From Candidatus Thorarchaeota archaeon (GTDB lineage: Archaea > Asgardarchaeota > Thorarchaeia > Thorarchaeales > Thorarchaeaceae): a DNA stretch of 13,677 nt. The number at the start of each line of letters is the position of its first letter. Within the stretch, counting starts at the first letter, position 1. The stretch is from positions 1 through 13,677 of the forward strand of contig DXJI01000043.1 of the NCBI GenBank assembly GCA_019057595.1. The letters run 5' to 3'. The notes beneath the pieces were generated by a model. The model was not told where the DNA came from. It saw only the letters and a program-made list of their open reading frames with translations, and did not search any database. The translations under genes and the position numbers were made by a program. This document shows, piece by piece, positions 1-6,576 of the stretch.

Positions 1-663
1 AAGGCTCTTGAGGACTTCAGCAGGCTTGTCGGACTTTGCCACAGCAGATGCCAGAAGCACGCCCTGTGAACCAAGCTTCATTGCAGCGGTGACATCGTCA
101 CCATTACTGATCCCCGCACCACAGAGAATCACAACATCATCATTGACCTTGCGAATCAGATCAACTGTTCCGGAGATCACTTCGGGTTGTGCTTGAGACA
201 CAGAGATTCCCGAACCGATGAGTTCAGGAGGTTCAACTGCTACGGAATCCGGATTCATTGCGGATGCTGCTACACTCACGGGGGGATTGTTTGTACACAC
301 AACCGTGTAGAGACCCAGCTTCCTGGCCTTAGTGATTGCCTCTTCGATGTCAGCGAGTTGCATTCTGTTCTCAGAGTGGTTGAGAAGTGTCCCAGAGCAT
401 CCAGCCTCCACAAGGGTTTCACCAAGTGTGTGACCCGTGAAACGACCGGGGTCTCCAGCATCCATGTGCTGTGAAAATACGGGGATGTCAACAGACTGCA
501 CGACTCGATAAAGATCAGGAATCTGAGGGGCAACAACGATTGGCACATCGAATTCCTTTGACACTGACTCACAGGTCTTGGCTAGTTTAACTGCACCTTC
601 ACCTGTGGCTTGGGGATATGTTTTGAAGTTGATAATCACTACTGGAGTCTTAATCTCGGGCAA
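1..663 (-). CDS. tpiA: Triosephosphate isomerase, archaeal type (3' end beyond window)
   Basis: Interconverts dihydroxyacetone phosphate and glyceraldehyde 3-phosphate in the cytosol, linking lower and upper glycolysis/gluconeogenesis. The 221 readable codons show the archaeal short TIM pattern: N12/K14 in INFKTY, catalytic H96 in NHSEN, catalytic E144 in VEPPE followed by the flexible loop and GSG, and phosphate-binding GAGIS near the end. Archaeal TIMs are about 220-230 residues, so only a few C-terminal residues lie off the left edge. The start is TTG at 663, placed just before the conserved first strand and preceded by AGGTGG 7 bases upstream; there is no ATG alternative. It is the last gene of a minus-strand run, 65 bp after the SCP2-like gene. 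Two FBP aldolases lie about 3-4 kb away, giving a sugar-phosphate neighbourhood. Identification is secure from motifs. Confidence 0.95.
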   Translation of the reverse strand, partial: MPEIKTPVVIINFKTYPQATGEGAVKLAKTCESVSKEFDVPIVVAPQIPDLYRVVQSVDIPVFSQHMDAGDPGRFTGHTLGETLVEAGCSGTLLNHSENRMQLADIEEAITKARKLGLYTVVCTNNPPVSVAASAMNPDSVAVEPPELIGSGISVSQAQPEVISGTVDLIRKVNDDVVILCGAGISNGDDVTAAMKLGSQGVLLASAVAKSDKPAEVLKSL

Positions 664-703
664 ACTTATACCACCTAATTGTGGTTGTTTGTTGCTGTGC
701 CCG

Positions 704-714
704 TTTTAACTATT
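704..714 (-). promoter_or_regulatory. Possible TATA-like element for tpiA
   Basis: The minus strand reads AATAGTTAAAA about 40-50 bases upstream of the TTG start of tpiA, a plausible distance for an archaeal TATA box with a short leader. The gap to the upstream gene is only 65 bp, so read-through from it is equally possible. Judged by eye only. Confidence 0.25.
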
Positions 715-728
715 GCTAGAGATAAGAC

Positions 729-1286
729 CTACCTAGCGGCTCCAATGAGCAGTTTCAGAATAGGAACTCTTGCGTATCCCATTCTGTTGAGATCAGTTAT
801 TGGCTTCCGGGTTTCAATCTTTACGAACTTCCCAGCCTCAGAGGTCTTGTAATGTCGTAGATATATCTTTGAGAATTCCGAGAATGTTGCTGCCGTGAGG
901 AGATCGCTCACAGTGTCATTTGATATTCTGATGTGTGCATCTTCGTCAGCTGCCTTGCCAACCTTGGTCTCGATGTCACCGAGTGCCGGTTTTCCAATCC
1001 AGAATCGCTCGCCCATAGCCATGAACTCGAGAGTGAACTCATGTGTCCCCTCAAGACCATCAGCCATCTTCTCATCGTGTAGCATGTACACCAGACGATC
1101 TTGAATGGAGTCGTGATAGGGTATTGTGTCTCCTCTGCCAACTGGTACTGGTTCTTCGACCTCAATAGCAGCGGGCTCTTCTTCAGCTGCTTCAGCAGCC
1201 TGTTCTTCTACAACTGGGGCATCTTCAACTGGTTCGGCCTCAGCTTTTTCATCATCTTTCTTTTTTCGTCGGAAGAATCTTGACAT
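729..1286 (-). CDS. SCP2-like domain protein with basic/acidic N-terminal extension (tentative)
   Basis: A 185-residue protein in two parts. Residues 1-10 are basic (MSRFFRRKKK). Residues 11 to about 48 are a Glu/Ala/Pro-rich, strongly acidic and presumably disordered segment. Residues ~50-185 look folded: FTLEFMAMGERFWIG, then DAHIRISNDTVSDLLTA, then a region around KFVKIETRKPITDL. That order (beta hairpin, acidic 'sd..l..l' helix, 'G-k-v-k-I' strand) resembles the sterol carrier protein 2 fold, which binds lipid-like ligands in a hydrophobic tunnel, but no catalytic motif confirms this. The basic start plus acidic linker could suit membrane-surface or protein-partner contact; that is inference. 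AGGAG lies 11 bases before the ATG. It sits between the RHH gene and tpiA on the same strand, with a likely promoter of its own. Confidence 0.8.
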   Translation of the reverse strand: MSRFFRRKKKDDEKAEAEPVEDAPVVEEQAAEAAEEEPAAIEVEEPVPVGRGDTIPYHDSIQDRLVYMLHDEKMADGLEGTHEFTLEFMAMGERFWIGKPALGDIETKVGKAADEDAHIRISNDTVSDLLTAATFSEFSKIYLRHYKTSEAGKFVKIETRKPITDLNRMGYARVPILKLLIGAAR

Positions 1287-1355
1287 GTTCGAGTTCGCTC
1301 CTAATCGAGAGTGAGAGCAATAATTGTCCCCGTCTTGCTCCTGTTTTTGGAGTGA

Positions 1356-1364
1356 TTAATTATA
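1356..1364 (-). promoter_or_regulatory. TATA-like box for the SCP2-like gene
   Basis: The minus strand reads TATAATTAA about 70-78 bases upstream of the ATG at 1286, inside a 100-bp gap. Initiation roughly 25 bases downstream would leave a leader of about 45-50 bases containing the AGGAG. This is one of the better TATA-like strings in the window. Confidence 0.4.
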
Positions 1365-1365
1365 G

Positions 1366-1370
1366 AAAAA
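1366..1370 (-). terminator. T-tract after the RHH regulator gene
   Basis: The minus strand has a run of five T, about 17 bases past the RHH stop codon and just before the TATA-like box of the next gene. Archaeal transcription often stops at short T-runs without a hairpin, so this may separate the two units. Weak by itself. Confidence 0.3.
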
Positions 1371-1386
1371 GGTAGTTCAGCTGTAT

Positions 1387-1611
1387 CTACTTCGTTGGTT
1401 CGGGGGGTACGTCTTGCATAGCTAGTTTCTGTATCTGCGCAATGAGAGGCAGATTGCTAGTCGGTTTGCGTTCTCCCCAGAGCTCGTCAACAAGTAGGTC
1501 TCGAATGGCTATTCTGATTACTTCTGATCGGTTAGGATACTTGTTCTGTCCAATCAGTTCATCTACACCTTCAACATAGGTCTCTGGTAGGCAAATAGTG
1601 ACGACTCTCAT
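1387..1611 (-). CDS. Ribbon-helix-helix (CopG/NikR-type) DNA-binding protein
   Basis: A 74-residue protein. Residues 2-8 (RVVTICL) form the DNA-contacting beta strand, then a helix at PETYVEGVDELI, and the RHH signature NRSEVIRIAIRDLLVDEL (residues 27-44). The remaining ~30 residues are a short tail without a recognisable ligand domain; the His/Cys set of NikR is absent, so nickel sensing is not supported. RHH proteins bind palindromic operators as dimers and act as repressors or antitoxins. No toxin-like small ORF is adjacent, so a stand-alone regulator is more likely. It starts 79 bp downstream of the MDR reductase stop on the same strand and may be co-transcribed with it; an inverted repeat at 2746-2761 upstream of the reductase is a candidate operator (inference). 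GGTG lies 4 bases before the ATG. Confidence 0.85.
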   Translation of the reverse strand: MRVVTICLPETYVEGVDELIGQNKYPNRSEVIRIAIRDLLVDELWGERKPTSNLPLIAQIQKLAMQDVPPEPTK

Positions 1612-1690
1612 TCTACACCAAGGTATTCCATTGCAAACGACATAATGAAAGGGTGTCTGATTCAGGTGCGTATCGGGGTATTACTAAGTC

Positions 1691-2731
1691 TTAGGGCTCG
1701 AGAAGAATCTTCCCGAACTGTTCACCTTTCTCGAGTCGCTCATGGGCTTCTTTTGCCTTGGATAGTGGCAGAACTATGTCCACAATTGGAGTGAGTCTAC
1801 CATTCCACACTAGCTTGAGGACATCACGCAATTCAGATCGACTTGCCATTGTCGAACCAAGAATCTCGAGCTGCTTCCAAAATACCAGACTGATATTGGT
1901 CATTGCCTTTGGACCAGAGGTTGCTCCACAGGTGACCAACCTTCCTCCCTTTGTGAGGCTTCGAAGACTCTTCTCCCAAGTAGCTTCTCCTACTGAGTCC
2001 ACAACTATGTCAACTCCTCGTTTGTTTGTATGAGTCCACACCTCTTTGTGATAGTCCGGATTCTTCTTGTGGTTGATTCCAACATGTGCACCAAGTTCTA
2101 TCGCTTTCTCCAGCTTCTCATCCGAGGAGCTTGTCACTAGCACCCGTGCTCCAGCAACCTTAGCTATCTGAAGGGCTGCAAGGGCCACTCCACCTCCGAT
2201 TCCGATGATCAATATATCATCTCCCGGCTTGATTCTTGCCTTGGGTTGCAGCATCCGCCAAGCGGTCATGAAAGTGAGAGGAGTTGCAGCCAGTTGTTCG
2301 AAAGTCAACTCAACATGATCGGGAACAGGAATTACGTTCTGAGCATCCACAATAAAGAGGTCTGCATAACCTCCTCGAGAATGCTCCCCGATTATCCCAT
2401 ACTGAGGACAAAGGGACTCCTCTCCACGAACACAGTATTCACACACTCCACAAGATTTTCCCGGGTCAATGATGACTCTCTGACCAGGTTGAGGGTCTCC
2501 AAGGACCTTGCTTCCGGATTCCTTGATTACACCCGAGATGTCACTTCCAAGGATATGAGGCATCTCTAGCTTGAGACCTGGAATTCCGCTCCGAACGAAT
2601 AAGTCGAGGTGGTTGAGAGCCACAGCCTTCACGTCAATCAATACCTGATTTTCTTTGATCTCAGGATCGGGGAAATCTTCATACTTGAGCACATCTGTGG
2701 AACCGTGTTCATGGAATACTGCCGCTTTCAT
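1691..2731 (-). CDS. MDR-family zinc-binding oxidoreductase lacking the catalytic zinc site
   Basis: A medium-chain dehydrogenase/reductase of 346 residues, full length for the family. The N-terminal GroES-like domain carries the structural zinc lobe C94, C97, C100, C108. The usual catalytic zinc ligands are replaced: the Cys position is N40 (ALNHLDLF), and the Gly-His-Glu motif reads Gly-Ser-Asp (residues 62-64). The Rossmann domain has GIGGGVA near residue 177 and GVDIVVDSVG further on. The C-terminus (REL..VLKLVWNGRL.P, then GEQFGKILLEP) matches the zinc-ADH-like/quinone-reductase branch. It therefore probably reduces an activated alkene or quinone with NAD(P)H rather than oxidising an alcohol; the substrate is unknown. 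It is divergent from the parvulin gene and heads the minus-strand run RHH - SCP2-like - tpiA. AGGATG precedes the ATG. Confidence 0.92.
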   Translation of the reverse strand: MKAAVFHEHGSTDVLKYEDFPDPEIKENQVLIDVKAVALNHLDLFVRSGIPGLKLEMPHILGSDISGVIKESGSKVLGDPQPGQRVIIDPGKSCGVCEYCVRGEESLCPQYGIIGEHSRGGYADLFIVDAQNVIPVPDHVELTFEQLAATPLTFMTAWRMLQPKARIKPGDDILIIGIGGGVALAALQIAKVAGARVLVTSSSDEKLEKAIELGAHVGINHKKNPDYHKEVWTHTNKRGVDIVVDSVGEATWEKSLRSLTKGGRLVTCGATSGPKAMTNISLVFWKQLEILGSTMASRSELRDVLKLVWNGRLTPIVDIVLPLSKAKEAHERLEKGEQFGKILLEP

Positions 2732-2745
2732 GGAACATCATCCTG

Positions 2746-2761
2746 CAGTGACAGCACTGTC
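2746..2761. repeat. Small inverted repeat between divergent MDR and parvulin genes
   Basis: CAGTG-acag-CACTG (2746-2759) overlaps GACAG-ca-CTGTC (2750-2761), giving two alternative 5-bp-arm inverted repeats 15-30 bases upstream of the MDR reductase start. The size suits an RHH-type or other dimeric repressor operator, and an RHH gene lies downstream of the reductase. Repeats this short also arise by chance. Confidence 0.3.
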
Positions 2762-2795
2762 TGACATAAAACCTCGGATGTATGACGTATGGAAC

Positions 2796-2806
2796 AAGTT
2801 TAAGAC
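2796..2806 (+). promoter_or_regulatory. TATA-like element for the parvulin gene
   Basis: AAGTTTAAGAC lies about 40-50 bases upstream of the ATG at 2845. Initiation 25 bases downstream would leave a leader of roughly 15-20 bases that includes the GGTGA ribosome binding site. Judged by eye. Confidence 0.3.
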
Positions 2807-2844
2807 GACACCACAAGTAGCACCATCAAATCTTGGTGATTTCA

Positions 2845-3135
2845 ATGGCAAAAGGAAAAGCCGGTAAGGTCCGCGCAAGCCACATTTTAATTGATAAGCA
2901 CAGTCAAGCACTAGCTCTGATAAGCAAGATCAGAGAGGGTGAGGATTTCAAGAATGTCGCACGACAGCACAGTACATGCCCGTCAAAGAAAAAGGGTGGA
3001 GACCTAGGTTGGTTCATGAAGGGTCAGATGGTTCCCGAATTCGAAAAGGCGGCATTCAATCTGAACGTTGGTGCAATGACAACTGATCCAGTCAAAACAA
3101 AGTTTGGTTATCACATTATCAAGCGTACAGGTTAG
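2845..3135 (+). CDS. Parvulin-type peptidyl-prolyl cis-trans isomerase (PpiC family)
   Basis: Catalyses cis-trans isomerisation of X-Pro bonds, assisting folding. The 96-residue protein is a single parvulin domain: ASHILI (H13), the helix through EDFKNVARQHS, C45, GGDLGWF (residues 51-57), VPEFEKAAF, and the terminal KTKFGYHIIK with H90. H13, C45 and H90 are the usual active-site positions. No signal peptide or membrane segment is visible, so it is cytosolic, like E. coli PpiC. I chose ATG 2845 because GGTGA ends 5 bases before it and the product then opens with MAKGKAG, a normal parvulin N-terminus. An in-frame TTG at 2833 would add four residues but overlaps the ribosome binding site. It is monocistronic, between divergent and convergent neighbours. 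Confidence 0.95.
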   Translation: MAKGKAGKVRASHILIDKHSQALALISKIREGEDFKNVARQHSTCPSKKKGGDLGWFMKGQMVPEFEKAAFNLNVGAMTTDPVKTKFGYHIIKRTG

Positions 3136-3144
3136 TTTTTGAAA

Positions 3145-3180
3145 ATGAGAAGGAGAGGGACCCATGGGCCCCACTCTCAT
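3145..3180. terminator. Inverted repeat between convergent parvulin and fbp genes
   Basis: The 46-bp gap between two convergent stops is nearly filled by an imperfect palindrome: ATGAG at 3145-3149 pairs with CTCAT at 3176-3180, GAGAGGG with CCC-ac-TCTC, around the self-complementary core CCCATGGG (3161-3168). It could act as a bidirectional terminator or 3'-end RNA structure; no strong T-run follows on the plus side. Confidence 0.4.
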
Positions 3181-3181
3181 A

Positions 3182-4336
3182 TTATTCTGCAGAGTCAGAG
3201 GTATCCTTGACCTTTCCCTTTGGCACAATCTCTTCTTCTGTGAATCGAGTTTCACAGCGAGTTAGGACCTTAGGCAAGGTAGTGTACTCCATCTCACTCT
3301 CACCAAGGCGGTGTGGCTGGAATGGTCCAATACGTCTTAGATAGTCAGCAATCTCCATGCCTCTCTGACGTGTGATGTCAAATGCAATGTCTTCAAATAG
3401 GTCGACAGGACCGACGAGCATTCCATTGGACACCTGGAAACCAAGTCCAACGACTCTTGGAGGACCATCAAATCGTGTGCATCTAGAGTCCTTCAGACCA
3501 ACTGGAAGAAGTGGACCGGTATGCGAACCACGCATCCAACCAGAAACTAGGTGTGGTAATGTGAATGCTTCTAGAATTTCACCCATTGCAGGAAGACCAG
3601 AGTGAGCTCTGATGATTGCTACAGGGTCGTCCTTTCCAACGTACTTTCCAGCAACTGCGTGGAGTTTGTCTGTGCTCACTGAGGCAGTGACCATTCCGTC
3701 GTGCCGGTAGACCTTCTTGATTGTATAGCGTCCAGTGCTACCGAGAAGAGCAAGAACATCGTATGATTCCTCAGGAGTTTTCATGTTGATGAAACATGGA
3801 ACATCCTTCATAATGTCTTGAATAACGAAGTTGAAACCATCATGGAGATTTGGGTCAATGACTAGACCTGCTGTGTTGAAGGGATCAGCATAGATTTTGT
3901 AAACTGGGAGATTGAATGCACCCGGTTCGGTCTTGTCAGCCATGAAGATTGCAATCGGTTCAGACTTGCGCTCCTCAAACACCATCTCAGCAGAACCAGG
4001 ACCCATTCCCTTCACGTTGCCGCTGAATGTGTCAGCCAGCATGTCCTGTCCAGCTGCATAGATCTTCTTCTCACGAGCAAGTTTGGTACCCTTCATGAAA
4101 GTGTCCCAAGCAAGCTTGTGAACGTCCTCGGCTCCCTCGCCCTTGTTATGAGTCATAATCAACTCGAGGTCGTCGCCAGCATTGGCAACGTAAAAGTCAT
4201 TGATTATCTTCTTGTTGACACCCTCTTTCATCTCCTTCCTTGCAAGTTCGAAGAGGAAGTCAGGTACAATAACGTGACCAGCTAATGAGCCAATGTCCGC
4301 TTTGATTACGCTAACAGTGGTTTCTACCATAAGCAT
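3182..4336 (-). CDS. fbp: Fructose-1,6-bisphosphate aldolase/phosphatase (bifunctional, class V FBPase)
   Basis: A single-domain enzyme that condenses triose phosphates to FBP and then hydrolyses FBP to fructose 6-phosphate, making gluconeogenesis unidirectional. The 384 residues match the archaeal family end to end: SVIKADIGSLAGH (9-21) with the metal-binding Asp and His, GDDL (54-57), AAGQDML (94-100), FSGNVKGMGPG (104-114), FMADKTEPGAFNLP, and KYVGKDDPV with Y232 and K235, equivalent to the Tyr/Schiff-base Lys pair reported at 229/232 in characterised enzymes. RFDGPPR and EYTTLP follow; the latter holds the C-terminal catalytic Tyr. The start is uncertain: ATG 4336 has GGAG only 4 bases upstream, while ATG 4330 (two residues shorter) has it 10 bases upstream. 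It lies 127 bp after the class I aldolase on the same strand, with a TATA-like box between them. Confidence 0.97.
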   Translation of the reverse strand: MLMVETTVSVIKADIGSLAGHVIVPDFLFELARKEMKEGVNKKIINDFYVANAGDDLELIMTHNKGEGAEDVHKLAWDTFMKGTKLAREKKIYAAGQDMLADTFSGNVKGMGPGSAEMVFEERKSEPIAIFMADKTEPGAFNLPVYKIYADPFNTAGLVIDPNLHDGFNFVIQDIMKDVPCFINMKTPEESYDVLALLGSTGRYTIKKVYRHDGMVTASVSTDKLHAVAGKYVGKDDPVAIIRAHSGLPAMGEILEAFTLPHLVSGWMRGSHTGPLLPVGLKDSRCTRFDGPPRVVGLGFQVSNGMLVGPVDLFEDIAFDITRQRGMEIADYLRRIGPFQPHRLGESEMEYTTLPKVLTRCETRFTEEEIVPKGKVKDTSDSAE

Positions 4337-4410
4337 CGTGCTCCATTACTTGATGATTAATTATGCTCCAGAAATCAGAGCCTTTCGATATTTCGTGCTA
4401 TTCTTTACCC

Positions 4411-4419
4411 ATATAATAG
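4411..4419 (-). promoter_or_regulatory. TATA-like box for fbp
   Basis: The minus strand reads CTATTATAT in the 127-bp gap, 75-83 bases upstream of the fbp ATG. Initiation about 25 bases on would give a leader of roughly 50 bases. A TTTT run at 4452-4455, about 10 bases past the aldolase stop, could end the upstream transcript, so the two genes may be separate units. Confidence 0.4.
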
Positions 4420-4463
4420 TTCTCATCTGGTGAAAATGGCACTAGGGGTTGAAAATACGACTC

Positions 4464-5351
4464 TCAGACCTTCAACATGATGTCCTTTAGGGTCTTTGTC
4501 ATTTTCAGGGCATCGTCCCAATCTCTTTGCCAAAGATTACGGCCAAAAATTAGACCGGTTGCTCCCTGCTCCATACAGATCCGAGCACGTTCAATGACAT
4601 CTTCATCAGTTGCCATACCTCCACCTGAAAAGAGAACGAGAGTCTTTCCTGCGGACTTTACTACTTTTGCAACCAGCTCTTCAGTGGATAGGTTGAGTTT
4701 GTCGTACGGTGGCCTCTGCATTGCTCTACTCTTTGCACTTGTCACTGGAACATTCAGCTTGACCACATCAGCTCCGATTTCATCCGCAACCCTCGCTGCA
4801 TAGTCTATTGCGAACAGCGAGTTGCGACCGCCCTTACTGTCAACTGCATTGCCTCTAGGATACGCCCAGACAATGATGGGAATTCCGTAACGTTCAGCGT
4901 CCTCCTTCACCTTCCTGAACTGGGTGAAATCAGTGTGCTGGTTGGGGCTCCCAACATAGAGTGTGTATCCGATAGCATCAGCACCAATTCGAACAGCATC
5001 CTCAACTGAACCGGTCATCGGGGAAACTGGTTCATCTGCTGGAGGAATACGAGTCTTTCCATTGATCTTCAAGACAATGGGAATCTTGCCAGCGAACTTT
5101 GGACCATACTTCTCTGCAAGTCCGAGGTGAAGTGCAATACCTGAGTACCCTCCCTCCACTGCAAGCTTGAACTGATACTCTGGGTTCAAGCAGTCATGGT
5201 CGGTGAAGAAGTCGACAGGACCGTGTTCCATTCCCTGATCAATGGGGAGAATTATCATCGTACCGTTTCCAGGTCCATGTTTGTACATCAGGCGATGGAG
5301 TCGAGTACGTTTTCCCAGGTTCAGATGGTGTAAATTGTCAAGCTTTGACAT
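4464..5351 (-). CDS. Class I fructose-bisphosphate aldolase, DhnA/FbaB type
   Basis: Reversibly cleaves FBP to DHAP and glyceraldehyde 3-phosphate through a lysine Schiff base; in archaea this family is the glycolytic aldolase. The 295-residue (beta/alpha)8 protein shows LPIDQGMEHGP (D38, the FBP-aldolase version of the strand-1 motif), a WAYPRG strand with Y164, IGADVVKLN with K198 as the predicted Schiff-base Lys, a phosphate-binding SGGG, and GLIFGRNLWQ. The DQGxEHGP signature favours FBP aldolase over the homologous aminodideoxyheptulosonate synthase of archaeal aromatic synthesis, which remains the main alternative. GAGGTCA lies about 5 bases before the ATG. It is upstream of fbp and divergent from uridine phosphorylase. 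Confidence 0.92.
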   Translation of the reverse strand: MSKLDNLHHLNLGKRTRLHRLMYKHGPGNGTMIILPIDQGMEHGPVDFFTDHDCLNPEYQFKLAVEGGYSGIALHLGLAEKYGPKFAGKIPIVLKINGKTRIPPADEPVSPMTGSVEDAVRIGADAIGYTLYVGSPNQHTDFTQFRKVKEDAERYGIPIIVWAYPRGNAVDSKGGRNSLFAIDYAARVADEIGADVVKLNVPVTSAKSRAMQRPPYDKLNLSTEELVAKVVKSAGKTLVLFSGGGMATDEDVIERARICMEQGATGLIFGRNLWQRDWDDALKMTKTLKDIMLKV

Positions 5352-5393
5352 GCAGATGACCTCAGATGGTTTTCCATAGAGGATGTGTTCCCC

Positions 5394-5399
5394 TATATG
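5394..5399. promoter_or_regulatory. TATA-like element between divergent aldolase and uridine phosphorylase genes
   Basis: TATATG sits near the middle of the 108-bp divergent gap. On the minus strand it reads GCATATAGG, about 45 bases before the aldolase ATG. On the plus strand it reads CTATATGCTTAG, about 60 bases before the udp ATG. It could serve either gene; which one cannot be decided by eye. Confidence 0.35.
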
Positions 5400-5459
5400 C
5401 TTAGCGAGTGATACGAAAGGAACAAATCAGTGTGTTCATCCCTAACATAGGTGGTTAGA

Positions 5460-6281
5460 ATGACTGACAAGAAGATTTCTGCAACCCGACCAGTCACCGA
5501 AGACAGGGAACAGTATCACCTTGAGGTGAAGAGGGGCGATGTGGCCAATTCTGTATTGATACCAGGAGACCCTCAACGAGTAGAAAGGATCAGTGCAATG
5601 TGGGATGAAGCAAAAGAAGTTGCGAAGCACAGACAGTTCGTCACTCACACAGGGAAATACAAAGGCGCAGACATCTCAGCATGTTCGACAGGGATTGGAG
5701 GACCTGGAACTGCCATCGTCATCGAGGAGTTGGCTAATGTTGGAGCAGAGACCTTCCTCCGTGTTGGTTCATGTGCTACACTGAAAGAGGAGATTGAGAT
5801 AGGGGACATCATCATATCCACAGCTGCAGTTCGTTTGGATGGGACCAGTAAGCAGTACGTGCGGCCGGAGTATCCGGCTTCTGCTTCGTATGAGGTGGTA
5901 CTTGCTTTTGTAGAAGCAGCAGAGACCCTTGGCGTGACTTACCATCTTGGAATTTCCGCTTCCACCGACTCATTCTATCTAGGCCAGTCTCGACCTGGAT
6001 TCGGAGGATACACGCAAAGTATGAGTGAGACCCTGATCAACGACCTGACCAAGGCAAACGTAGCCAACTTCGAGATGGAAGCTGCCACTCTGTTCACTCT
6101 TGGAAACATCTTTGGCTTCAGAACTGGTGCGGCCTGTGCGGTCTACGCTAATAGAGTCCGTGACGAGTTTGCAGTGAAGGGTGAAAAGGATGTCATCCGA
6201 TGTGGAAATGAAGCTGTGAAGATATTGGCAGAAATGGACAAAGAGAAATCCGGGAAGAAATACTGGAGTAGAAAACACTGA
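5460..6281 (+). CDS. udp: Uridine phosphorylase
   Basis: Phosphorolyses uridine to uracil and ribose 1-phosphate (nucleoside phosphorylase-I family, hexameric, cytosolic). The 273-residue protein has the phosphate-binding GDP (36-38), STGIGGPGT (77-85), and RVGS (101-104). RLDG (126-129) and FYLGQSR with Q176 and R178 are the uracil-specific pair that separates uridine from purine phosphorylases. NFEMEAAT (203-210) holds the ribose-binding Glu-Met-Glu. ATG 5460 is preferred because AGGTGG ends 5 bases before it; an in-frame GTG at 5451 lies within that site. The product can feed ribose 1-phosphate into sugar-phosphate metabolism, in keeping with the neighbouring aldolases. A 76-bp gap separates it from the zinc-ribbon gene. 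Confidence 0.95.
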   Translation: MTDKKISATRPVTEDREQYHLEVKRGDVANSVLIPGDPQRVERISAMWDEAKEVAKHRQFVTHTGKYKGADISACSTGIGGPGTAIVIEELANVGAETFLRVGSCATLKEEIEIGDIIISTAAVRLDGTSKQYVRPEYPASASYEVVLAFVEAAETLGVTYHLGISASTDSFYLGQSRPGFGGYTQSMSETLINDLTKANVANFEMEAATLFTLGNIFGFRTGAACAVYANRVRDEFAVKGEKDVIRCGNEAVKILAEMDKEKSGKKYWSRKH

Positions 6282-6297
6282 GAATCTGAACAATCAG

Positions 6298-6306
6298 AAT
6301 TTAAAT
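6298..6306 (+). promoter_or_regulatory. TATA-like box upstream of the zinc-ribbon gene
   Basis: AATTTAAAT lies 52-60 bases upstream of the GTG start, giving a predicted leader of about 30 bases that holds the AGGAG at 6344-6348. A weak CTGA-acaa-TCAG repeat (6286-6297), just past the udp stop, precedes it. Confidence 0.35.
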
Positions 6307-6357
6307 CCACTAAGTAACATGTATAGTAATAGGAAAACCTTACAGGAGTCCTAGACT

Positions 6358-6576
6358 GTGGTTGAATCTAAAAATTGCCCCAATTGCAACACTCCATTGA
6401 AAGATGGCTTTATCGCAGGGAGTTCCGTAGTTTGGTGGACAAACGAGAGTCCTGGTTTCTTGATGAGAGAAAAGGACGGAAACGTACAACTCGATAAGAG
6501 CAACACTAGTTGGGCGAAGCTTCCAGCAAAGAGGTGTGTTACTTGCAAACTCATCTTTGCTTATTATGACAAGTAG
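6358..6576 (+). CDS. Small zinc-ribbon protein (DUF6487-like)
   Basis: A 72-residue protein with two Cys knuckles, CPNC (residues 7-10) and CVTC near residues 60-63, bracketing a VVWW/TW-containing beta-rich middle and LPAKRC just before the second knuckle. This 'CPxC...G.i......W......LPAxRCxxCk' layout matches small zinc-ribbon proteins of the DUF6487 type, whose function is unknown to me. It presumably binds one zinc ion and is cytosolic. The start is GTG with AGGAG 9 bases upstream. The gene ends 8 bp from the ABCE1 stop in convergent orientation, and the stop codons of both genes fall in one inverted repeat. Confidence 0.85.
   Translation: MVESKNCPNCNTPLKDGFIAGSSVVWWTNESPGFLMREKDGNVQLDKSNTSWAKLPAKRCVTCKLIFAYYDK

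Noticed and set aside
187..572. Open frames on both strands within the tpiA region (for example 187-474 plus and 276-572 minus)
   Set aside because: They lie inside a clear triosephosphate isomerase whose catalytic residues are in another frame; their products are low-complexity and match no family.
1387..1611. Toxin-antitoxin system based on the RHH protein
   Set aside because: No small toxin-like gene (RelE, PIN, etc.) is adjacent; neighbours are metabolic genes.
2246..2569. 107-codon plus-strand frame inside the MDR reductase
   Set aside because: Antisense to conserved zinc-lobe and Rossmann motifs; no SD, and a Ser-rich, unprotein-like product.
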